Shown piece after piece: positions 57,786-64,000 of a DNA stretch of 64,000 bases. Position 1 is the stretch's first letter. Each line of letters starts with the position of its first letter. The notes under the pieces were generated by a model. That model was not told the DNA's origin. It saw nothing but the letters and a program-made list of their open reading frames with translations, and did no database searches. Both the position numbers and the translations under genes were made by a program. Source of the DNA: JAPORK01 sp026710285 (GTDB lineage: Bacteria; Pseudomonadota; Gammaproteobacteria; Pseudomonadales; Endozoicomonadaceae); contig OZ241746.1 of the NCBI GenBank assembly GCA_965201045.1, positions 1,488,001 through 1,552,000 of the forward strand, in the 5' to 3' direction.

Positions 57786-58819
57786 GGGAATACCCTCCTT
57801 TATTGTCTTTAATTCTGTAACAGCATCCGCTGAGCTAAAACAGACTATTTTTACTGTGAATCATTATATTATGTTGCCTGAACTTTTTTTAAAATTGCTG
57901 GTATTAAAGCACCTGAACAGATGTAAAAACATCATTTTCCAGGTTTTATTGATGTTTTTTCATATTGCTTATCTTTCACAAAAAATGACCAGATTAAGGT
58001 GCGACCGTGCAGGAATACTCGTTGTATTTCAATCGGTTGCAATGCCAATAGGGACGTTTTTTTGTGAAAGCCCTTCGGGTGTGAGTCATAAAGATACCAT
58101 CTACTGTGTCAGACTTGTTTGATGCAGAATAACTACACCTGTACAAGTCTTCCTTGTATCTGATGTTTTTATGGTTCACTTGAGTCAAATGACAAAACAT
58201 CAACAGACCCTAATTCGTCTGAATATTTTTATTTTATTAGCTGTTCAATTATCTTCACCATTTTTATGGAATAAATTTGATAAAAAAATATAACGGGTAA
58301 TCTAAAAAAGATATCTCTCTGGTAAATGGCACAGCATACTGCTTTTTTTATCATTATGAATAATCTTTGTGCATCTTTTTTATAAGTTAAATTTTGTAGT
58401 AACAGGGAATTATGCCAAATTATAACCCTGAATATGGACAAAGGCACAGTAAATGCCAATTTATTTTGTATGTCAATACGCAGGCAGGAGTTATTGTATT
58501 GAATTGTACGTTTTGCTATAGCCTCTGTTGCAAAGCAGGATAATATTTTTGATCTCATTGCAGGTTGCGGGGGCTAACGGCTATACAGTATATTAAAACA
58601 ACAGCTGCTGAAGATTGCATGTTGTGAACTAATTTTTCTGTACATAATGCTTCAAAAGCAATACATTACAGCAAATGGTTGGTAAAAAAGGCAAATAAAG
58701 CAGTTGTTTTTATATTTTGTAGAAAATGTAGCAAACAAAATAGATAGAATATGCTTTCTTTATTGTCTCTAACCATATACATTACTTATCTTTTTAATTT
58801 TTATGCGGCGTTTAATTTT
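57786..58819. other. Long intergenic region, mostly featureless
   Basis: About 1 kb between the ketoacyl synthase and suhB. It contains the dispersed repeat at 58182-58211. A minus-strand ORF ending YWHCNRLKYNEYSCTVAP (57994-58203) looks faintly like a cysteine-rich finger but is too weak to call. The last 250 bp should hold the suhB promoter. Confidence 0.4.
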
Positions 58820-59629
58820 ATGCAACCCATGACAACAATTGCTTTACGTGCAGCCCGCAAAGCAGGAGATAGCATATTAGAATCATTTGACAGGCTTGAC
58901 TCGCTAAAAATAGAAGTCAAACAAGCCAATGATTTTGTAACTCAGGTAGACAAAAGAGCTGAGAAAATTATTATTCATGCGCTGAAAAAAGCATATCCTG
59001 ACCATGGTTTTTTGGCTGAAGAGAGTGGTTTACAACCTGGTAAGGGTGCCGGTGCTGAATATCAGTGGGTGATTGATCCGCTCGATGGAACCACTAACTT
59101 TATTCACGGTGTTAGTCATTTTGCCATTTCTATTGCCTGTATTTATCGGGGGCGAGCAGAGCATGCTGTTGTTTATGACCCGGTACGTGACGAAGCCTTT
59201 TGTGCTAGTCGTGGACATGGTGCCAGTCTGAATGGCTGTCGGATACGTGTTTCCGGACGCTCTACGCTCAATGGTGCGCTGTTAGCCACAGGTTTTCCTT
59301 TCCGTGAAGATCAGCAAAAATATACTGAAAATTATTTTAATATGGTAAAAGCTGTATCCAGAGGAACAGCAGGTGTGCGCCGTTTCGGAGCTGCTGCACT
59401 GGACCTTGCCCATGTGGCAGCGGGTCGTTTTGATGGCTTTTGGGAGCTGGGCTTACAACCATGGGATATGGCAGCAGGTTGTCTGTTGGTTAAAGAATCC
59501 GGTGGTCTGCTGAGTGATTTACAGGGAGGCAATAATTACTATGAAACTGGCTTTATAGTATGCGGAACACCGAAATGCTTTAAAGAAATACTCACTCGTA
59601 TTCAGCCCTGGGCAGATTTATCTTGTTAA
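58820..59629 (+). CDS. suhB: Inositol-1-monophosphatase family protein SuhB
   Basis: A 269-residue member of the FIG superfamily. I start it at MQPMTTIALRAARKAG to match E. coli SuhB; the frame is open 69 bp further upstream, where it encodes a hydrophobic stretch unlike the family. Metal-binding motifs are EESG, WVIDPLDGTTNFIHG and the GLQPWDMAAG signature. SuhB dephosphorylates inositol monophosphate in vitro. In E. coli it also joins the rRNA antitermination complex needed for 16S folding. Its position directly upstream of the 16S gene is therefore notable, though likely coincidental. Confidence 0.93.
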   Translation: MQPMTTIALRAARKAGDSILESFDRLDSLKIEVKQANDFVTQVDKRAEKIIIHALKKAYPDHGFLAEESGLQPGKGAGAEYQWVIDPLDGTTNFIHGVSHFAISIACIYRGRAEHAVVYDPVRDEAFCASRGHGASLNGCRIRVSGRSTLNGALLATGFPFREDQQKYTENYFNMVKAVSRGTAGVRRFGAAALDLAHVAAGRFDGFWELGLQPWDMAAGCLLVKESGGLLSDLQGGNNYYETGFIVCGTPKCFKEILTRIQPWADLSC

Positions 59630-59804
59630 TGGCAGGTTGATGTATGTTATTGCAGCTGTAGTCTAACTCTGGTTTGAAGATTGTTGATACAATATACTTA
59701 TTAATTCGATATCTGAGTAGGCTTAAGAGCTGTGCTGAGTTGAATCAGAACAGATGATATTATCATTTAGCCAGTCCAATTATGAAAAACTAATTAGAAA
59801 AGGC

Positions 59805-59832
59805 TTGACAATATGAAAAAAGCCGGTAGAAT
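59805..59832 (+). promoter_or_regulatory. Ribosomal RNA promoter
   Basis: TTGACA (59805-59810), a 16-base spacer and TAGAAT (59827-59832), with an A/T-rich stretch upstream that could act as UP element. Transcription would start near 59839, some 258 bp before the 16S 5' end. Confidence 0.75.
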
Positions 59833-59943
59833 GCTCCTTCATTGAATGACAAAATGGGCGTTAAGCCAACCGGATAAATAATGAACTTAAAGTTCTTAAA
59901 ATCTGTTGCAGACTTAATAGTCATCACAGATTAAGCGCCGGAC

Positions 59944-59983
59944 GATCTTTAAAAATAGAATCAGATAATTCGTGTGGGCACTC
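59944..59983 (+). promoter_or_regulatory. 16S leader: boxA-like site and 5' processing-stem strand
   Basis: CGATCTTTAAAAA (59944-59956) resembles rRNA boxA, the antitermination site. CAGATAATTCGTGTGGGCAC (from 59962) pairs with the sequence at 61669-61690 after the 16S, forming the long stem cut by RNase III. Confidence 0.7.
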
Positions 59984-60096
59984 GTGCTGGATAGAGATAA
60001 AAAATATTCATTACGGGTAGCTCTTGAAAATTCATGAGTATATTGTCAGTAATGAGCCAGATTTTAAATGCTCTGTTTACAGAGTGTTTAAAAAAT

Positions 60097-61650
<1,554 letters not shown>

Positions 61651-61668
61651 AACGATACTCATCCGGCT

Positions 61669-61690
61669 GAGTGTTCACACGAATTATCTG
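61669..61690 (+). other. 3' strand of the 16S processing stem
   Basis: GAGTGTTCACACGAATTATC and the next two bases are complementary to 59962-59983 except at one or two positions. The stem is preserved although no 23S gene follows. The rest of 61651-61865 is AT-rich with no clear terminator. Confidence 0.8.
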
Positions 61691-61865
61691 CTCTGTTTTC
61701 ACCACCTCAAAAGCAAAAAACGATAATTTTTTTTAAATTAAAGCATTTATAGTATCAGTGCAAAGCTTATATCCTTAAGACTTTATTAGTAATAAATTGG
61801 ATGCCAATGTTAAAAGCAGGTTTTTAGAGCTGTTTAACACCTCCTTTCTATTTAATACACAAATT

Positions 61866-62585
61866 TTAAGTTATTCGCTGTAATTCTATTGATAAAATGT
61901 CCGCAGTCCTGTGATAATTGTTGTTTGTAGCCAGTTTCAAGGCTTGCTCTATATCACGCTTTTTTTCAACACTATTTTTTTTACTTTCACGAAGTAGGAT
62001 CTGTATAATTTCCTCAGGTATTTCTTCTTTTGCATCGCAGGCCATCATAAGAGCTGTCTTCCCATCAGCAGATTTTGCATCAACATCTGCCCCTGCATGC
62101 AAAGCATCGGTTATGGCTGAGTAGTTATTGTAGCTACTATCTCCACTCCTATAACTCACTTTAATCATTTCCATGAACGGTGTTATACCCTTTTTATCTG
62201 TTGCATTGAAATCAGGAATATCTTTTCTCCTTGGGTGTAGCAGTTTTCCTACAATCTTCCAATCGTACAATCTTTCTGCTTGCCTGGCTGCATATGATAA
62301 AAGTGGTATCCCTTCATTATCTTTGGTATTAATATCACAATCGCCCCCTTTTAAGAGATATGATGCATTATTTAATTTTCCATTTTTAACTGCCAGCATA
62401 AGCGCAGTATCACCATTTTCATTTTTGTCATTAATTTCAAGATTGGGGAAGTTCTTTAACAGATAATGAATTATTGCTGGATCATAATTCATATCATCTC
62501 GTTTTGCAAATGTCATTAATAGTGATTCACCGCTGTTATTTTTTGCATTAATATCAACATTGAGACAAAGTTCCTTTGTTGTCAT
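61866..62585 (-). CDS. Ankyrin-repeat protein (239 aa)
   Basis: It starts MTTKELCLNVDINAKNNSGE and holds about six ankyrin-like repeats, with ENGDTALMLAVKNGKL, DNEGIPLLSYAARQAE and ADGKTALMMACDAKEE the clearest. The loop VDINAKN is shared with the 13-20 kb ankyrin genes, hinting at a common family, but the repeats are much more divergent from each other. No signal peptide, and no ribosome-binding site is visible before ATG. It begins in mid-repeat, so it may be the C-terminal part of a longer ancestral gene. It lies where a 16S-23S spacer would normally be, on the opposite strand. Confidence 0.75.
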   Translation of the reverse strand: MTTKELCLNVDINAKNNSGESLLMTFAKRDDMNYDPAIIHYLLKNFPNLEINDKNENGDTALMLAVKNGKLNNASYLLKGGDCDINTKDNEGIPLLSYAARQAERLYDWKIVGKLLHPRRKDIPDFNATDKKGITPFMEMIKVSYRSGDSSYNNYSAITDALHAGADVDAKSADGKTALMMACDAKEEIPEEIIQILLRESKKNSVEKKRDIEQALKLATNNNYHRTADILSIELQRIT

Positions 62586-62695
62586 AAAAAAATAAACCAG
62601 ATCAGATCTAGTGCTTCTAAACTATGATTTACAACCCTTTTAAAATATGTTTTCCTAACACTTTACCAAATAGAAAATAAAATTAAGGAAAACAG

Positions 62696-63095
62696 GGATG
62701 TGTTCAGAATAAGCGCAAGACATTACTCTTACAGAAGAACAGTGTAATGAACTTAATTTAATCATTAGAAAACGCAGTAACTCCCAGTCTTTAGTGGAAA
62801 GAGCAAAAATCATTTTGCTGGCAGCAAAAGGTGTGAGTATCAAAGCTTCAGCTAAAGAGAGTTAAGATGCAGCCGTTCAATGGTAAGACTCTGGCGGAGA
62901 CGCTGGATTAGTCAGGCAGAAAAACTGTCTGTTTGTGAACGTTTGAAAGATGCTCCCCGTCCGGGTCATCCACCTAAATTTACAGCTGAACAAGTTTGTG
63001 AAATCATGGCTTTAGCCTGCAAAAAACCAAAAGACTATGGATACATATTGAGTCACTGATCACAAAATGCACTGGCAAAAGCAGCGATAATCGTG
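62696..63095 (+). pseudogene. IS630-family transposase relic
   Basis: The first frame reads ITLTEEQCNELNLIIRKRS and SLVERAKIILLAAKGVSIKA, typical of the N-terminal helix-turn-helix of IS630-like transposases, with an early in-frame stop after MCSE. After a shift near 62860 the second frame has LWRRRWISQAEKLSVCERLK and DAPRPGHPPKFTAEQV. A later TGA replaces an expected Trp before SQNALAKAA. The DDE catalytic domain is missing. The 63096-63432 remainder is AT-rich without a gene. Confidence 0.8.
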
Positions 63096-63432
63096 AAGGA
63101 TTTTTTTGATTTGGGTTATGTCTTTGTTGTTTTAAAAAATTAATTTATTTCTTAATGCATTATATAAATAAAAATTATCCTGAATTTGTATGATGTGAGC
63201 TGAGTCTTCATCAGAGTTATGGCAGGTATTCAGATTTGTTGCATCTGATTAAATGCTGAAACATCCTTTGTAGTTTTGTATGATTAGACTCTCAGAGATA
63301 AGTGATCTGAATACGCTAAAAGAAATATATAATTTATTTTTGCTAAAAAAAATTTTGCCAATTGTTTTATATCAGGCTTAACTTAACATTTCTTTAATAT
63401 GGATTATTACAAAAATAATAACTGAGGTCTGT

Positions 63433-64000
63433 ATGAAGTACTGCACAAAACTCTTTTTTACTGTTTTATTAATATTTTCTGCTCTCTTTGCTTATGCAGG
63501 GGGTGACGAGCTGTCGCTATTGATAAAACAGGCAACGGATACCAATGGTCAGAAACGGCTGAAAGCCTGGTTAAATAAAAATCCGGAAACTGCAAACCAA
63601 CTAATAAGAGACAAAAACGGTATTGAGATAAATCCCTTGATTAGAGCTGTCTTAAGGAGCAAAAATATAAAAACTGCCCAATTGCAGTTTAGAAGTAATA
63701 GTGCAAACATTGATCAGGGTTTACCTGATAAAAAAACAACCTTAGCTATGGGTCGGTTAGCTACATCGGCAGCTGATATAACAGAAATTGTTGATTTTTT
63801 ATTAGGTTCAGATGCGCGGGATGTTTATATCATTGCCGAAACACCACTTTCTTTGATAGAGCAGATGTCTAAACAGATAGCGCATTTAGCAAAGCAATCA
63901 TCAATTGATGAAGCTGACCTTGCAGTGCTGGAGCAAGGCTTAGAAGTATCAGCTAAGCAACAAAGAGAGGGGAATGCACAAAAAACAGCGCTTGATCCTG
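63433..64000 (+). CDS. Secreted ankyrin-like protein, 5' part (runs off window)
   Basis: The frame is open for 189 codons from ATG 63433 to the window end. It begins with the signal MKYCTKLFFTVLLIFSALFA, cleaved after YAG or LFAYA. The mature part has ankyrin-like helices (LKAWLNKNPETANQLIRDKN, then NPLIRAVLRSKNIKTAQLQF and TTLAMGRLATSAADITEIVD) similar in plan to the start of the protein at 35418-37382, which also follows a signal with repeats containing NPGLINQLIDD. The two may be paralogs. The rest of the gene lies outside the window. Confidence 0.75.
   Translation, partial: MKYCTKLFFTVLLIFSALFAYAGGDELSLLIKQATDTNGQKRLKAWLNKNPETANQLIRDKNGIEINPLIRAVLRSKNIKTAQLQFRSNSANIDQGLPDKKTTLAMGRLATSAADITEIVDFLLGSDARDVYIIAETPLSLIEQMSKQIAHLAKQSSIDEADLAVLEQGLEVSAKQQREGNAQKTALDP

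Noticed and set aside
57994..58203. Short ORF with YWHC..C pattern resembling a FLYWCH-type zinc finger
   Set aside because: Only two cysteines fit, there is no His ligand before the stop, and the region otherwise looks non-coding.

Overview
This 64 kb window comes from an AT-rich, host-associated gammaproteobacterium. The evidence is a complete 16S rRNA gene of gammaproteobacterial type, an mnmA-hflD-purB cluster as in Enterobacteria and Oceanospirillales, and nadB, rnd, terC, suhB and bamE remnants. These housekeeping genes are scattered among many decayed insertion sequences, group II introns, small repeats, and genes that look like effectors or secreted host-interaction proteins. I could not run a database search. 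An Endozoicomonadaceae-like or other intracellular Oceanospirillales lineage is my best guess from the mix of NEL-type E3 ligase fragments, ankyrin proteins, M60 peptidase and introns, but it is an inference.

Layout. 0.4-8.3 kb: a giant lipoprotein-like M60 (SslE-type) metallopeptidase with tandem repeats, in which one catalytic copy is degenerate. 8.3-9.2 kb: a small ORF and an ABC-transporter relic. 9.3-21.1 kb: a tandem duplication of one cassette (3' piece of mmsA, chimeric transposase junk, MITE, ankyrin-repeat gene, NEL fragment, hairpin terminator). Copy A is interrupted by a group II intron and its ankyrin gene is frameshifted; copy B has an intact 667-residue ankyrin gene. 21.1-22.6 kb: the intact mmsA. 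22.9-26.8 kb: a small unknown gene, then mnmA-hflD-purB. 27.4-32.9 kb: a secreted RHS/YD-repeat protein with an unknown C-terminal domain. 33.0-44.0 kb: an accessory region with a duplicated coiled-coil protein, IS66 relic, secreted ankyrin/low-complexity protein, two paralogous secreted proteins, two bacterial saposin-like proteins, a PTAP-repeat protein, a 600-bp palindromic repeat and a membrane-anchored unknown.

44.5-48.0 kb: a truncated bamE abuts a group II intron whose reverse transcriptase gene is itself split, at the RT active-site motif, by a second group II intron. 48.4-53.2 kb: housekeeping genes (LysM protein, nadB, terC, rnd). 53.3-55.5 kb: an ISAs1 relic overlapping the end of a predicted YopT-like (C58) cysteine protease. 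56.2-59.6 kb: a ketoacyl synthase and suhB. 59.8-61.7 kb: a 16S rRNA gene with promoter, boxA-like leader and processing stem, but with no tRNA, 23S or 5S following it. 61.9-64.0 kb: an ankyrin gene, an IS630 relic and the start of another secreted protein.

How it fits together: the conserved genes are individually normal. The accessory genes mostly carry Sec signals or eukaryote-like modules (ankyrin, NEL, saposin B, PTAP motif, C58 protease, M60 peptidase), the kind of repertoire used on animal or protist hosts. Repeats, MITEs and introns appear to be the main agents that duplicate, join and break these genes.
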